Positions 22,684 to 35,300 of a stretch of DNA of 64,000 bases are shown piece after piece; the stretch's first letter is position 1; each line of letters starts with the position of its first letter. The DNA lies in assembly GCA_051453625.1 (NCBI GenBank), contig JBOZIK010000001.1, positions 121,557,947 through 121,621,946 on the forward strand, read 5' to 3'. Source of the DNA: Welwitschia mirabilis (lineage: Eukaryota > Gnetophyta > Gnetopsida > Welwitschiales). A model generated the notes under the pieces. That model was given only the letters and a program-made list of their open reading frames with translations, had not been told where the DNA came from and searched no databases. The translations under genes were made by a program, and so were the position numbers.

Positions 22684-22684
22684 T
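22629..22684. repeat. (CT)n microsatellite
   Basis: An almost uninterrupted CT run just upstream of the gypsy PPT and 3' LTR. Confidence 0.97.
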
Positions 22685-22724
22685 TTATATATATTTGTTT
22701 GTTAAGGGACTAACAAAGCCTTAA

Positions 22725-22739
22725 GCTTGAAGGAACTAA
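22725..22739 (+). promoter_or_regulatory. Decayed polypurine tract of gypsy element
   Basis: GCTTGAAGGAACTAA abuts the 3' LTR start. It is purine-rich but interrupted. Identified mainly by position. Confidence 0.5.
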
Positions 22740-23689
22740 TGACAATTAATATTGATGTAAACTTTTCTTAATGATAAAATATTTTTGTTTTCATAAGGAT
22801 GCATTTTAAATAATAATAGATGTTTTTCTTTATAAGTGTACTCACTAATTAATGGGTTACTCAGTTAGTTAGTATGCTAGTAGGTTAGTATATATATTTT
22901 TATTATTGAGTTATAAATACAGAATGCCATTTGACATGAAGATGAGAGAGAAGGCTAAGATGGTAGAAAAGCAGTAACAACATCAACTATAAACCTATCC
23001 TTAAAGAGTAAATAAAGGAAATAGAAAAATAGATAGGAGTATAATAAAGGGATTACCACCAAAGGTGGTGACATTTTTGGAAAAAATCTTTAGGAATAAA
23101 CTCAATAAGAAGATCAATGAGAGCTCCAGCTATCCTGTAAAGGGTGCAATATCATCTTCCATATTCTAAAGTGTTAGTTGCAAAGGAAAACACAAGCCTT
23201 AATGCATCTTTATGTAACAATTGATATTTCAATATCAAGATGAAAAGCATATTTTGAGTATCATTTTATGCATGTTCTATTACTTGAAAAAGTAATACTA
23301 TTTCTATTTACTCCTGTCTGTGTAGCTAAACATAAACTAAAATATTTAATTATACTTAGAAATAAGTATTATTTAGTATTTAATCTAATTTATATCATGT
23401 TTTACTACTTTTTCGTTTCCTCATATTGTAGTATATGTACATAACAACTTAACAATAATAAACTGACTTGACTAGTTCAAGTAACTTCATCATGATATTA
23501 TCATGATGATGCATTTTAAATTAAATGTTTAAATCTTAACTAGTTCTTTAGTAAGCCTTTGATTATTTTTATTTAATGGTGTGAGCTTATTTTAGGTTAG
23601 CAGCAGCATAGCTTCTACATATTTCTAGCATTCTTTTCTATTATTTTGTAATATTTTTTGCATTTATTTTATCAGATAAGCACCCATTG
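22740..23689 (+). repeat. 3' LTR of gypsy element
   Basis: 950 bp, starts TGACAATTAATATTG and ends CACCCATTG, with ACATC immediately after. Partner of 3109-4057. Confidence 0.9.
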
Positions 23690-24690
23690 ACATCACGTTT
23701 TCAACTCATAATAAATCTTAGTTGGTGGAGGCATGGGAAAACTTATATAGACAAAGATTCATGTTAGGCTATGATGTTCTTTAAGCTTGTTGTATCATCT
23801 TAACTACTTTAACCATGAAGTTCAGGCCATATGGAGAGCCATATCTTTCTTAAGAAAAAATGTCCCAAGCACCCTGAGGTTTAGATTCCTGTATATGTCT
23901 TGATAATCAAGGGTATATTGGATGAAGGATGAAGGCATAGTGGTAGGATTTATTTGGATTTCATCATCAAGTTAATAAGGAGTCATAAGCTTAATTGAAT
24001 TTTAAAATTTATTGAATCTAAGGTATAAGTAGGTTGCTAACATTAGATGGTAATCTTTCCTAAGAAGGGTATATAGTCATGGTAACTGAAACTGGTTGAT
24101 AACTTGAATGCCCCACTAAGGTAACTCATATTTTTTTCCTTTTATTCCCTTAGGAGAATAGGATCATTCTTATAAAGGACATGATCACTACCCAAATTTA
24201 GAAGAAAACTCTAAAATTGATAAATCTGAATTTTCATCATCTGATATAATCAAATTAGGCCCCTTCATGTTAAAACTACAACTTTTTAACAAAATATCTT
24301 CGCTATTCTTGCATGTGTAGGTTTTTTCATTATTCAAGGGTATCTGTCTTGGTTATTACACACTATGGTTTGGATAAATCACTTAGGTTTTTAAGATTTA
24401 TTTCCTTTTATTGTGATTATACCTATTTATTATGACTTTGTTTTCTTTATTGCATTATAACTTGGATAGATCATCTAAACTTATAGATAAGAGTGAGATT
24501 TATTTTCAAGTGACTATACTAGTATTTTCATTTTTTTTCCCTAGTTTTTTCATCTTTTTGAATTTTGATGAGTTTTCTTTATGTGTTAGATAGGTCATTT
24601 TTTTAGTAGTGGATGTGAGAAAAATCCCTTTGAATTTGATTTTATTTCATGAATTTGTCAAACCCTCTTTCTCTCTTCTCAGTATTCATC
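23690..24690 (+). other. Outer copia leader, second part
   Basis: Begins with the duplicated ACATC and continues the leader broken at 3108. No coding frame is seen until the ATG at 24691. AT-rich, with no feature I recognise. Confidence 0.5.
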
Positions 24691-25700
24691 ATGACTACTT
24701 TATTAAAAGGTGGATTTTAAATTTTATCAGAAACATTCACAGCCATATTGACTACCAAAATAATGACCAACCTTAGAGTGATTTTACATGATGATCAGAG
24801 TCGGGAGGATTATAATGAATGCTTCATATCAACAATGTGTATTTATGGATTTGATAAAGATTTCTTCAAACAAGTGCATGCTATTCTTTAGAATCTAGAT
24901 GAAGAAGATGGATGGCAAGTCATTAGTTTCAGTCTCATAGATATCATGCAAAAATTAGTGATCACTTCGCATAAAAAGTTGGTTAATAGAAGCAAGTCTA
25001 GTTATATCAATTATTGAACTTTGTACAATACATTCTATGTGAAGAATGATCTAGAACTGATCAATCTCATTACAAGCATGAATAACCTTCATTATAAAAG
25101 GGGTAAAATGCATCAAATCATAGCTTAAATAATAAATATTAAAGCAAAGATTACAAAGATAAACCCAGTGAATAAAGTCTACATGCATTAAGTCAACTTG
25201 TTTTATTGCTATTTATAGGATCCATCTCTTTGTAGCTATATTTTATCTTTTAATACAAGTAAGAATATATTTAATATAAACTTTGAAGCACTTAGTAAGC
25301 ATCTTATTACTATAAAATCATAATTTAACTTCATAGGGTTCTCATCCTTTAATTAGGCATTTAAAGTTTCTCATTCTCAAGAACCTTCTTGTCAACATAA
25401 GTAGTCTTCCAGCAACTCTCATCCACCAACGGCATCACATCATGAAAAGTATAAGGCTTCACAATAATAGCCAACTAAGAATCCTAATTATACTTAGCTA
25501 AATAAGAAATAAGTCTAATATACTACTATTCTAAACAAAAAGACAATTATCAGTGGTCATGATGCAAAAAACAAGGTCATACTATGGACTTTTATAGGAT
25601 ATCTTGGAACAAAATTAAATCTACACCTAATGTTAATGTAGTTATTAAAGAATCTAAATACCTTTAAGATGAAAATTTTGAGTTAAATTTAAATTTTAAC
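24691..25700 (+). pseudogene. Copia gag
   Basis: From the ATG at 24691 the frame reads MTTLLKGG and continues 'REDYNECFISTMCIYGFDKDF' with few stops for about 130 codons, in the layout of a copia gag N-domain. At about 25530-25590 a decayed zinc knuckle reads '*CKKQGHTMD' (normally C..C.K.GH....C), with its first Cys region lost. The start was chosen because it follows the leader and opens the longest readable frame. Gag would package the RNA. It is followed by the protease motif at 25749. Confidence 0.7.
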
Positions 25701-25739
25701 AACTTTTATTCTGTGGGTATAATTGAGTACATACCTCAT

Positions 25740-25800
25740 GACGAGACATAGATCCTTAACACAAGTACTACTTGTTACATAACTTATCAGTGTGATTATT
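25740..25800 (+). pseudogene. Copia protease active-site region
   Basis: The frame reads ILNTSTTCYIT, corresponding to 'WILDSGATSHMT'. The catalytic Asp is now Asn and the Gly is Thr, so the enzyme is dead. It sits between the zinc knuckle and GAG-pre-integrase as expected. Confidence 0.75.
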
Positions 25801-26109
25801 TTGATGACTTTATTAAAATACCAAATTAGGTTTATTTTGAAGAAAGAAATCTTAACTTGATATCTCTCTTTCTATAGCCTCTTTCTAATGTTCTGTATGT
25901 GCCTTCTTTAAGGTCACATCTTCTATCGCTTTCCACTCTGGTATAAGAAGATTACTTAATCTCTATGATGAAGTGCTAAACAGATACTTTTAATTACAAT
26001 CAAAAAATGATTATGAAAGGCTATATAGATAGAAAAACTTATTTATATTTAAAATTATATTAAAATGTAAGAGACCACTTGTATAATTTCTCAAAATGAA
26101 ATCTCTCCC

Positions 26110-26910
26110 TCACTACTATGGCATGCTCAACTAGGACATCCTCCTCCTCATATAATAAATGTAATGCATGATAATGACCATTAATTTTTTTCATCCACTC
26201 CATGGGAATTTCCTTAGTATGAAGCATGTCTAATGGGTAAATTAATTAGACAATGGTTTAAACCAAGTGAGTGGCATATCGATCGAAAGCTTCCGCTTAT
26301 TCACATTGATCTATGTGGACCTATGCCAGTTTTTACTCTCCACAGCTTGCATTATTTCATATCTTCTATTCATGAATATTCCCAAATAAATTAGGTATAT
26401 TTTATCAAATCCAAATCTTAGACCTTCAACATTTTCAAGAAGTTCAAAATCAAAGTGGAAAAGTAAGACAGTTATTAGATTAAGAGTTTCCACCAGTTAA
26501 TGTGGTGAATAAATCTATTAGGTTTAAGGACTTTTTCATTTCTAAAGGAATATTTCATTTCAAGATTTACCCTTAGACATCTTAATAAAATGGCATCGCT
26601 AAGTGATTTAATTATACAATCATGAATGTAACACATTACATAAAGTATTTTAGTGGTTGTAAGGCTTATCTTTGGGGTGAAGTAGTGAATATCACTATGC
26701 ATCTTAATAATTCCATTGATCTATATGTTAAAAAGGGAGTATATCTAGTTGAGAAATGTTATGGATATAAGCCAAAGTTGCATCACTTTCATGTATTTGA
26801 TTACAAGTGCTACATTCATATTTCATGTAAACATCATGACAAATTTAAAGCACATGCTCATATTGACATCTTTATAAGATATCCATCTGACTAGAATGAT
26901 TATGAGTTTA
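26110..26910 (+). pseudogene. Copia GAG-pre-integrase and integrase
   Basis: 'LWHAQLGHPPPH' (26116-26150) is the GAG-pre-integrase block with its zinc-binding His residues present. 'LIHIDLCGPMPV' (about 26300-26335) starts the catalytic core with its first Asp intact. Bases 26622-26894 are open for 90 codons and read AYLWGEVVNITMHLNN, then KPKLHHFHVFDYKCYIHI and DIFIRYPSD, matching the end of the core (AEAVNTAVYLLNR, P.+SHLRVFGC.AYVH, CIFIGY). Frame breaks between these blocks inactivate it. RT follows at 27460. Confidence 0.88.
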
Positions 26911-27459
26911 TCTTTTAGAGAATCATAAGATCATTATTTATTATAACATCATATTTTTAGAGACTTCAAAAAATGATTCTTAGCTTAATCTTTCAAACCT
27001 TCATCCTTCCTCTAATTCACTATCTATCTTGGATAATTAATATTCTATGGTTGAGGAAGAAGATGTAATCACTAATCCTACTCTAGTTTCTTCTATTAGT
27101 ATGATTTCTTTACAACCTATAGGAGTTGAAAAATTTGATGCTATAAGCATACTTAATCATGGTTTTAGTAGTAATTTAGTAGGTTCTATGACTAAAGAAG
27201 CTAAGACTATCCATAGGTGATATCAAAGTACTTGGTTATAGTCTACTCTCCAAGATGTTTATAATGATGAAAAGGATCAAAATAAAACTAGACATGGTTT
27301 ACATAAATCTTATGATGATCATGATGAGTTCCATCTAATTTTTAATGGTGAATCAACTTCATTCAAAACTACTATTTAACATAATTATTAGATAAAATTC
27401 ATGTAAGACCAATATGATAGCCTTGCTCAAAATGCTACTTAGGAGTTGATAGATATTTT

Positions 27460-28170
27460 ATCATGATGCATCAAATTACCTAAAAAATGGATTTTTCACA
27501 ACAAATATAATGTGGGTAATACCCTTGAGTGACATAAAGCTTGACTTGTTGCTAGAGGCCTATGAATAAAGAAAGCACTTGACTACAATAAAGTCTTTGC
27601 TCCAACAGCAAAATGGACTATCATTAAAATAGTGATTGCCTTGATAATACAAAAGAATGGAAACTTCATCAATTAGATATGTTTACTACCTTTCTTCATA
27701 AAGACTTAAAATAAGAAATCTACATAATTAAATCAAAGGCTTTTAAATAAAAAGGCAAAGAACACAAGGTGTATAGATTGATCAAATATTTATATGGGTA
27801 AAATAAGCACTAAGGTCTTAACACACTGAGCTTGTAAATTATTTAAGTTTTATTGGATTTAACTTATGTGATTACCAAGATGTGAATGCCATATTATTCA
27901 TCAATTCTGAAGGATAAAAATCTCCATACATAGTGGTATATGTAGATGATATGCTAATAATCAAGTAATGAAGAAGATGTAAAAGAAACAAAAATTGAAT
28001 TGAGTAAGGATTTAAGATTTCAGATCTCAGATTAGTTATATTCTACTTAGATGTAGAAGTGATTTAATAAAAGGATGGAATCTTCTCCATGCAAATGAAG
28101 TACATTAGAGATCTAATTCAAAAATTTAAACTAGAAGATGCGAAAGAAGCTATAATAAATTTATAGAAAA
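27460..28170 (+). pseudogene. Copia reverse transcriptase
   Basis: Ordered blocks: 'LPKKWIFHNKYNV', 'LVARGL', 'ALDYNKVFAPTAKW', 'KLHQLDMFTTFLHKDLK', 'HKVYRLIKYLYG', then the catalytic box VVYVDDMLII at 27928-27960 with both aspartates intact. Several stops fall at Gln or Trp positions and one frameshift lies near 27650. It is a classic plant copia RT of near-normal length, now non-functional. Confidence 0.92.
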
Positions 28171-28189
28171 ATGCCAAGAAATTTATTAA

Positions 28190-28740
28190 TGAAGACTTAG
28201 AACCTATGAATCAAATGAAATATAGAAGTATAGTAAAGATTCTAATTTACATAACCAATACTAGACCAGATATATGACATTTTATTGGTATGTTATTAAG
28301 ATATCCTCGTGTATCAAAGATCACCCATCTGAATACTACAAAGAGAATACTAAGATACCTCAAAAAGAAAAAAGTTAGATCTCATCTATAAAAAAAACTC
28401 TCAATTTATCTTGAGATACATTTTAATTCAAACTTGGCTAGAGAATCTGGTACCTCATTATTAACATTACGGTATATCATGTTCTTAGGAACATCGCCCT
28501 TGTCTTTGTAATTAAAGCATTAGGAAACTATAGTATGATCTTCTACTAAGGCAAAACATACTACTACTTCTAAGGCATGTAGAATAATCAAATGGCCAAG
28601 AACATTGTTGGGAGTAGTGAACTTAAAATAAAATAAGGTAACAAAGCACTTCATTGATAATCAATCAAAAATTTACATAGAAAAATATCTAGTGCACCAT
28701 GATAGGACCAAATAATTTCATGTTAGAATTCAAAAATCAT
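28190..28740 (+). pseudogene. Copia RNase H
   Basis: 'MNQMKYRSIVKILIYITNT' and 'RPDI*HFIGMLLRYP' (normally RPDI.FAV..LSR), then 'KRILRYLKKKK', lead into RNase H. The 'ESGTSLLTL' and 'SSTKAKHTT' blocks are weak. It ends with 'IKWPRTLLGVVNLK' and 'LVHHDRTK*FHVR' (normally NPV.H.RTKHI.+.+HF+R). The sequence stops resembling pol after about 28740. A diverged copy of the last 165 bp occurs at 41341. Confidence 0.85.
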
Positions 28741-29165
28741 TAACATTATTATTCTTAGTCCTAAAAAGCAAACTTGATATAGAGTTGATGCAAGAAAAAC
28801 CTCAAAATCACTTTAGAAATTATGTATTTAGTGAGGAATAGAAATAGAAATAAAAAAATATGTAGGAAATAAAATATTCAAGGCAATGAAAAAATCACTT
28901 TATATTAATGGTACAGAAAGTACAAGCTTACAAAATAAAATCACATATAGCAAAGATTCTACAAGCTCTCCTCAATAGTGGCCTTTTAAAGACTAATCTT
29001 AACTTCTACCACTTTGATCACTTTCATGCCTTATGTTCCTACCACTCTCCTCTATTTATAAGGCTTTAAAAAAAATCTTAATCATAAAGGAATATTCTGA
29101 TGTGATCCTCTTACATCTTTTACCATAAACAGATTCTAAACATAACATATTCCTTATGCTTAAAT
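28741..29165 (-). other. Possible reverse-strand LTR end or leader, unresolved
   Basis: On the minus strand a TATA-like CTTATAAATAGAGG (about 29055-29040) is followed downstream by a leader-like stretch and 'TTGCATCAACTC' (about 28785), which resembles a copia LTR end. There is no convincing PBS and no partner LTR. Low confidence. Confidence 0.3.
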
Positions 29166-32100
29166 GTGATACCCTTTTTTTCTTACCCTAATTAAGAACT
29201 TTTTTCCCTTTAATATATTTTTACCTAATAGATACAACAAAATCTAAAAACGAATTTACTTACTTCTTAATTAGAATTTATATATTCTAAGAAGGAAAAA
29301 TCATATTAATATTATATATTTACTTATAATTAATTTCTAGGTTATTTTGTTTTACAAACAATAGCGATGTCATAAGTTGGTATCCTTTATTTCTTCCTAG
29401 CTTTTCATCACATAAAAAATATCTTATAAATAGTTGATGAGATGTAGGCTTGTTATCAACATACATGGTTAAATTTTAAGGATAATACCTAACTAATATA
29501 ATAGGAGGTTGCGACTCTAATTAATGGCATTTCAACTTAATACCCGACCAACGTTTAGAATTGAGTTGGTTTTACTTTAGGTTCTAAACTGTATAAACAT
29601 GGCTAGACCCAACTTCATAGGCTTTCACTTTGCCTCGATATATCCTCAATGCAGGTGACAGGTAGTACATGAGGTGGATGCATGCTTACAAACAACCCCT
29701 ACTTCCTTAAAGCATCTTTAACTGGTACAACATGATCCATTGACATTAAGGGCTCAAGATATTAAGTCAGAGTAAGTTCATACATGGCTATGATAGGAGA
29801 GTGATAATCAAATCCACTTTTAGAAAGGTATTATAAAAAAAAATGTAATGCAGCTCACCTTGGTGATGAAATCTAAGTGTGGGAATGAACATTATTAGAA
29901 TTATCTTGATTTAGTCCTATTTGATGAATACACCACACAAATGCATGCAAATAATTCTCACTAATGTGGATATTTAATGAATTATTTACCTAGTTATAAT
30001 ATTTCTAATCATCATTTGGTTCATTTTATGAAAACAACCATAAAAAGAAAGCAAGCATACAAGAACATTTCTATTTTCAAGATTATAATAATAAAACCTA
30101 AATAAAGGAAATATTCTCTTCTTTTTTATCTACATAAAGGAAATATTATTTTATTTTCTTTCAATAATAATAAAAATATTTCAATGTATCAGATAACATC
30201 TTAATAATGTACTTAAAAAAATTAAAAGATACCTGAAGCTATGCCAATCTTAGAAACATTCTTCTATGTTCATATAACAATCCTCATGAATTGATGCAAA
30301 TAAGGTGAACAAAAGAAAGCATAGACCAAGCATAATTGTTAAGATATAAGTATTTATCCAAGATTTCATATGGCTATATTTTAAGTCAATAAAAATAAGT
30401 GACAAGCTAGAGACTAATTATGTTATTTAAACTACGAAGGTAAAAACTCTTACAAGCATGCACATTCATAGTAAGTTAAAGAAAAAGGGTAAGATAGGTA
30501 TTTCTACAAATAAATACTACTTATAGGTAATTTAACTTAAATTTATTGATAGAAACTTATTTTTAATACTCAATTGTCCTATAAAATTTTGTGTAATAAT
30601 TTTTCTATAATTTTAAACATTAATTATAACATTTTTAGACTCTAAGGAGACATCATAGTTAAAAATTAATAATTAATCAATTATGAAGTAAAAAAATAGA
30701 TTAATATAGTTTTTCAAAAACTAGACACATAATAGGATTCTCAAAATCTATCTTGGAATTCAAAAAATATTATTTCTAACATTATCATTTAAGGCTAAAA
30801 ACTATTAAATTGACCATAACTTTCAATATACTTTAAGTAATTCAAGATGTTTTAGAAAGCTTATTTAATTTCTTACAACTTAAAATGCTCAAATTTGTAG
30901 ATATGTTAATGGATAGGTATATAAAATTAAATTACTTGCTTACTATTTTCTGCATTTATTTTCTAAAATCAAACAAATAATTTTTTAAAAAATATTTACC
31001 ATAAAAAATTACTATTTTTATAGTTTCATGTTAATAACACAATCCTTGACTTACATAAAAAATATCACTAATTTATACCTACTAATTAATGAGATATGAT
31101 GTTTTTATCATATGCCTCTATTCTAGAAATTTAATTTTCACTATAACAAAAATATGATATAGTTTTTACAACTAGTTAAGTAATTACTTATATTAGTAAA
31201 ATAATGGATATACTAACTAAATACTTAGAAAATATTTAACTAAATTACTAATTCAAATTGTTGTAAAAAGATAAATCAAATAAATTCAAAAAGAACCATT
31301 TACTATGAGCCTTAGGATTTCCATAAAATAGTACTAGGCTAAAGATAGTTTTAAGGATTAGACTTTACCCCTAATAAGATGGATTTATTGCATAATAAAT
31401 AAAAATATAATATTAAAATAAACATGGATATTTAATTTTTCATTTTTTTTAAATAGTAAACCCTTCAATCACTTGGCCATAATCATTGATTAGTAACCTT
31501 CACCATTAAGCATAAGAGACTCCTACTATCTTTCTAGCATGTTAGTCAGAGCTAATGGAAGGGAATAATATTTTATAACATAGTTGCATAAAAATAATGA
31601 ATAATTCCATAATGCAATATCACATCATTCCACTAGAATCTTAAAAAGAGATTATATGGACAATAAGAGTAAAGAGCTTACTTGGAAAAATTAATAAGTC
31701 CTGAATAGTTGAAGATTGATGAAGATCCAAACTCAAGAGTTCCTTAACTCCAAGCTTTCAAGGTCCAAGCTCCACAAGTAAGAGAATGAAAGAAAGAGAG
31801 AGGAAATAATTATATGCACTTATACGAGGGAAAAAATAAAGGCACATAGCTCAAGATAACAAGATTCCATGATTTATTATTGACAAGTGGGATGAATAAC
31901 AAGTGACATTGAAGTATAAGAAGAAATCATATTTATGACTTATGCACATAACTAGGATGAGTAATCTTCTTACTTTAATTATCAAGGTTAATTACATGCA
32001 TCATTTTCTCATGCTATCTCCTTTTTAGTCCTTCATAGGTTCATAAGTAAGTTTAATTCATCTAATACATGCATCAAAAGAATAAATTCACAAATTTCAA

Positions 32101-32567
32101 AACTGTCATATGACATAATAAGGTAAACTCTTCAATTCTAATGAATAATACAATGAGTATGCTATGAACCAAGTGTCCTTATATAAGGAAGAAAATGTTT
32201 ATTCATAATATAGTATACCTATCACATTTACAAGAATTTAAATGAGTAAATAAGATGTAAAATATATTACTATGTTCTTTTGAAATTTTTAATCTATTAG
32301 TTTTATCATGTGATTTTAATTCCTCACATAATGGGATTATCTAATTTTAAATATTTGGATAGCTTTTCTCATATAAACCTTTTAATATAATTTTTATAAT
32401 TTTTATGGTAAATTATGAGAATTACAAACTGAGGTTAATTTAAAATGCCATCTCATTTTAATAAAGCCTTTAAATAGTGGTAATTAATCATTTTACCAAA
32501 AGCTTAATATAATTAGTATTTAAGTAAGTAAGTTTTATAAAATATGGAATATGACATCCTATCCCAA
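29166..32567. other. Repeat-derived AT-rich DNA without readable genes
   Basis: Starts TGTGATACCCTTTTTTTCTT, a typical beginning for a large gypsy LTR, but no matching end or partner is found. On the minus strand about 31870-31640 has a TATA-like 'ATATAATTATTTCC' and a CT-rich leader, again LTR-like. No frame longer than noise and no RNA gene is seen. Confidence 0.35.
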
Positions 32568-33830
32568 TGTTGTACTACCAAACTATATGTATGTGATAGG
32601 GTACTTTGAGTAGTTTTGTAGGACACTAAACAAGTTTATGCTAAGTTTCAAGGATAATGAAGAGCTAAGAAAAATATCATAAAAATGTGCAATCTTTATT
32701 ATAATTGATATAATTTAAGGCAAATTGCAATACTTCCTATCTGAAATAGAAATTTTGTAAGTAAAGAGGCTGATTTGACATAAGAAACATATTTATAAAT
32801 TCCATCATCCACCTTGTTATCTAGATGATAATACAGATGATAGAAGAACTTATGCTGACTAGGACACTTACTGGACTAATCTTATAGTTGATGTGGATCT
32901 CGTATGATGTGGCATCATCTCTCATAACATCTAAACAACCATTAAGACAACATTTAAATATAATTATTCATCAAACTTCACCAAATTTTTGGCATGGATC
33001 ATGCACCTTCTTGTCTGGCTCTTAGGATTTTACTATGTCTAGTAGTGTTTGCTATTTTTAGAGTCTTTATTTATAATAAATACCTTCTTTATTCTTGACT
33101 CTGACTTTATCTTCTTTAGCACTAGAATTTCTTGTGATAAGGTATCTAAGGGTAGGAGACCCATTCTTTATTGTTACAAAGAGACATCTTCCTTGATGTT
33201 AGGCTATGTCTCCTTCATTGAGATGCTACTACTTTATAACACAGATATTGATTCGAATAAAATTAAGACTCTATTTTTATTTTCATATATTTTGTTATAT
33301 GCATCTCTCTTTTGGTTTATGTTGCTTATGATTTGGTGATATCTTCATCTGTGATATAGATCATGAAAAAAACCTTTCTTAATATTGATACTAGTAGTTT
33401 AGATAACGTGCATTTCATTTTTTAAATTAACTTTACATTATTTTTATATTCTATTCGATGCACTTGATAGCTTAGGTTGATCTTAGTCTAATAATGCCTT
33501 TCCTTGATTGATCTAGATTGTACAAGATTGATGTTTATAATAATTTGATTTGGTAATTGAATAGATGTTACATTCAGATTAGTTTTGCATCTCATTTATC
33601 TAATTATGTTTCTTTTGCATTATTTACTTTGAAACATTGTTCTATTATACTTAAAACGTACATTAGTATTTTGTTTGAAATCAATTCTCTTTCTTATTGC
33701 CTATGTATTTGACAAAATTATGACATTTAGATCCACTCCCATCTATATTAGTGTATTGTGTTTATGTATATATTTGTAATTGATAAAATTTGAGTAAGGA
33801 TGTAATGTTGCATAAATAAGTACTACAACA
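32568..33830 (+). repeat. 5' LTR of Athila-type element
   Basis: 1263 bp with terminal inverted repeat TGTTGTA...TACAACA. Segments such as the 'catcatccacctt(g/a)tt/ca' block and the 'catctatattagtgt(a/g)ttgtgtttatg' tail match the LTR arms near 56.0 and 56.55 kb. A PBS follows. Confidence 0.87.
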
Positions 33831-33833
33831 TCT

Positions 33834-33852
33834 TGGCACCATTATTAGAAAA
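33834..33852 (+). promoter_or_regulatory. Athila-type primer-binding site, decayed
   Basis: TTGGCACCATTATTAG begins three bases after the LTR. The Athila family usually has TGGCGCCGTTGCCGGGG; the differences are largely C to T and G to A. Confidence 0.8.
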
Positions 33853-34600
33853 GGGTACTTGAAGTTCAAATATTTTTGTTTCTTAGATAAGTAGTTTGAA
33901 TTTTGGTTTAGGTATTTATTTGCAGTAGTATTTATATTTATAGTAGAACTGTAGGTTTTTCTTTCTGCATTTTCTGGTTTACATTCCAAAAATAATGCCC
34001 TATCATCCCCCTTGTCATCCAGATGATGCTGGACAATGATAGCCCATAAAATTAGAGTTTTTAATTTTCATAAGGACTAGGGTTTTTCGTATTATCTCCT
34101 CTATCATTCAGATGACTTAGAGGATGATTATTAGTTTTTATTCTATGTTATTTCATAATTTTGTTTTTCTATGTTTTTTGTTTCTCGTTTTTTATGTCTT
34201 TGATCATGCACATACATCATTCAGATAACCATTGAGACAATGTTTACAGAAACAGAACTGAGCATGTTGGGATATGGTAAACTCTAATAAAAGGATGAAG
34301 TATGAGAAAGAATAGCTATTGATCTAAGAAAACATCTAAGAAGATTTGGTTGACTATGAACTAAACCTAGGTATGCACACCCAAGGCATGCAAAACATTC
34401 CAAGAATTAAGCAATAATATTTTTTTGCATTTATTATTTTAAAATCTGATTTTCCAAAGAAAATTTTTCAAAGTTTAAAAGTAAATAGTTTTATTACAAT
34501 GTCAAATTATATTTGAAAATAGCAATAAGTCATTTTAGCTAATCCTTGTACATGATAGGAACCTCTACCACCTCCATAAATATAAATGCAAACGTCACTT
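33853..34600 (+). other. Leader of Athila-type element
   Basis: Non-coding. Contains further copies of the ATCATC..GATGAT palindromic motif, for example 'gtcatccagatgatg' at about 34012 and 'atcattcagatgac' at about 34110. Confidence 0.6.
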
Positions 34601-35300
34601 TTAAATAAATAATTGCAAATAAAAAGCATGAAATCCAACATCCTTTTGACTACCTCCTAATAATGATGTCGAGTTAAGAAAATCAAATGCATACCTTATT
34701 TTTAATGGAGAAAATAATAAATATCCCCTTTAACATATCGCCAACATCAAATAATTAGTGCTTACTTTAGAAAATGGTAAAAGATGAATTAGTAATCATA
34801 CTTACATGGTTATCTTTCCTATCATATTAAAAGAAAAAGTAAAATTAGTGTTAAGAATTATTTTACATAAGAGCTTAAAAACATGGAACCAAGTGCAAAA
34901 AGCCTTTATAAAACTATTTATAAGTGAAATAACAATAAGAAAAATAAAGAAAGAGACAAAAATTTCCAACAACAACCTAATGAAGATTATGCTACTACTT
35001 ATGAATGATTTTTTATTACAATTCATTCTAATCCCATTGATGCATTTACTCAAGAATAATTAATAGATTATTTCTATAGTGCACTAAATAGATAAACTAA
35101 ATAACTTGTAGATTTTTTTATTTGGTAGAAATTCAAGGAATATCACTTAAAAAAAATGCATGGAGGATATTAGAAGAAGTAGTGGAAGTAAGTCAAATAT
35201 GATCTAAACTAACAAGAAGTAAAACAAGATCTTAAAGAAGTAAAATAAGAAAACGAGGAAGTGAAAACAAAAAAAAGAACCAACTAATGTAATTAAGGAT
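34600..35300 (+). pseudogene. Athila gag (retrotransposon gag domain)
   Basis: Bases 34806-35063 are open for 85 codons and read 'FPIILKEKVKLVLRIIL', then 'LKTWNQVQKAFIKLF' and 'ISEITIRKIKKE'. This matches the plant gypsy gag domain pattern (FPFSL.DKAK.WL..L, TW..L...FL.KFF, ...LR.EI..F). Upstream residues are frame-broken. A frame on the opposite strand over the same bases is a shadow. Gag would assemble the particle and bind RNA. Confidence 0.8.

Larger units (their letters stand above)
18601..22724 (+). other. Long non-coding 3' region of gypsy element
   Basis: About 4.1 kb between pol and the 3' LTR with no coding frame that I can support. Tat and Athila relatives often carry an extra or env-like ORF here; none is readable. 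The region holds a (TA)n tract (19000-19034), a family of ~90 bp dyad repeats (20500-21190), two copies of an 85 bp block (21386-21471 and 22002-22090) and a (CT)n tract (22629-22684). Confidence 0.6.
3109..23689 (+). mobile_element. Ty3/gypsy retrotransposon, Tat/Athila-like pol, nested in the copia leader
   Basis: Bounded by ~950 bp LTRs and a perfect 5 bp target duplication. Order on + strand: LTR, PBS (4061), gag (4105-4385 continued at 13116), protease (15430), RT, RNase H, integrase (to ~18560), a ~4 kb non-coding 3' region, LTR. The gag is split by a reverse-strand copia element (4386-13110). Lineage is inferred from the 'LNGYSGYN' block of RT and the 'HLSRL...DEFPDE' run after RNase H, both typical of Tat/Athila elements. 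Confidence 0.88.

Noticed and set aside
33049-33339. 96-codon frame rich in Phe/Leu with possible membrane segments
   Set aside because: Lies wholly in the 5' LTR of the Athila-type element and is not supported by the sister LTR arms.
34802-35053. Reverse-strand hydrophobic frame
   Set aside because: Shadow of the Athila gag frame on the + strand, which carries the recognisable TWNQ..KAF motif.
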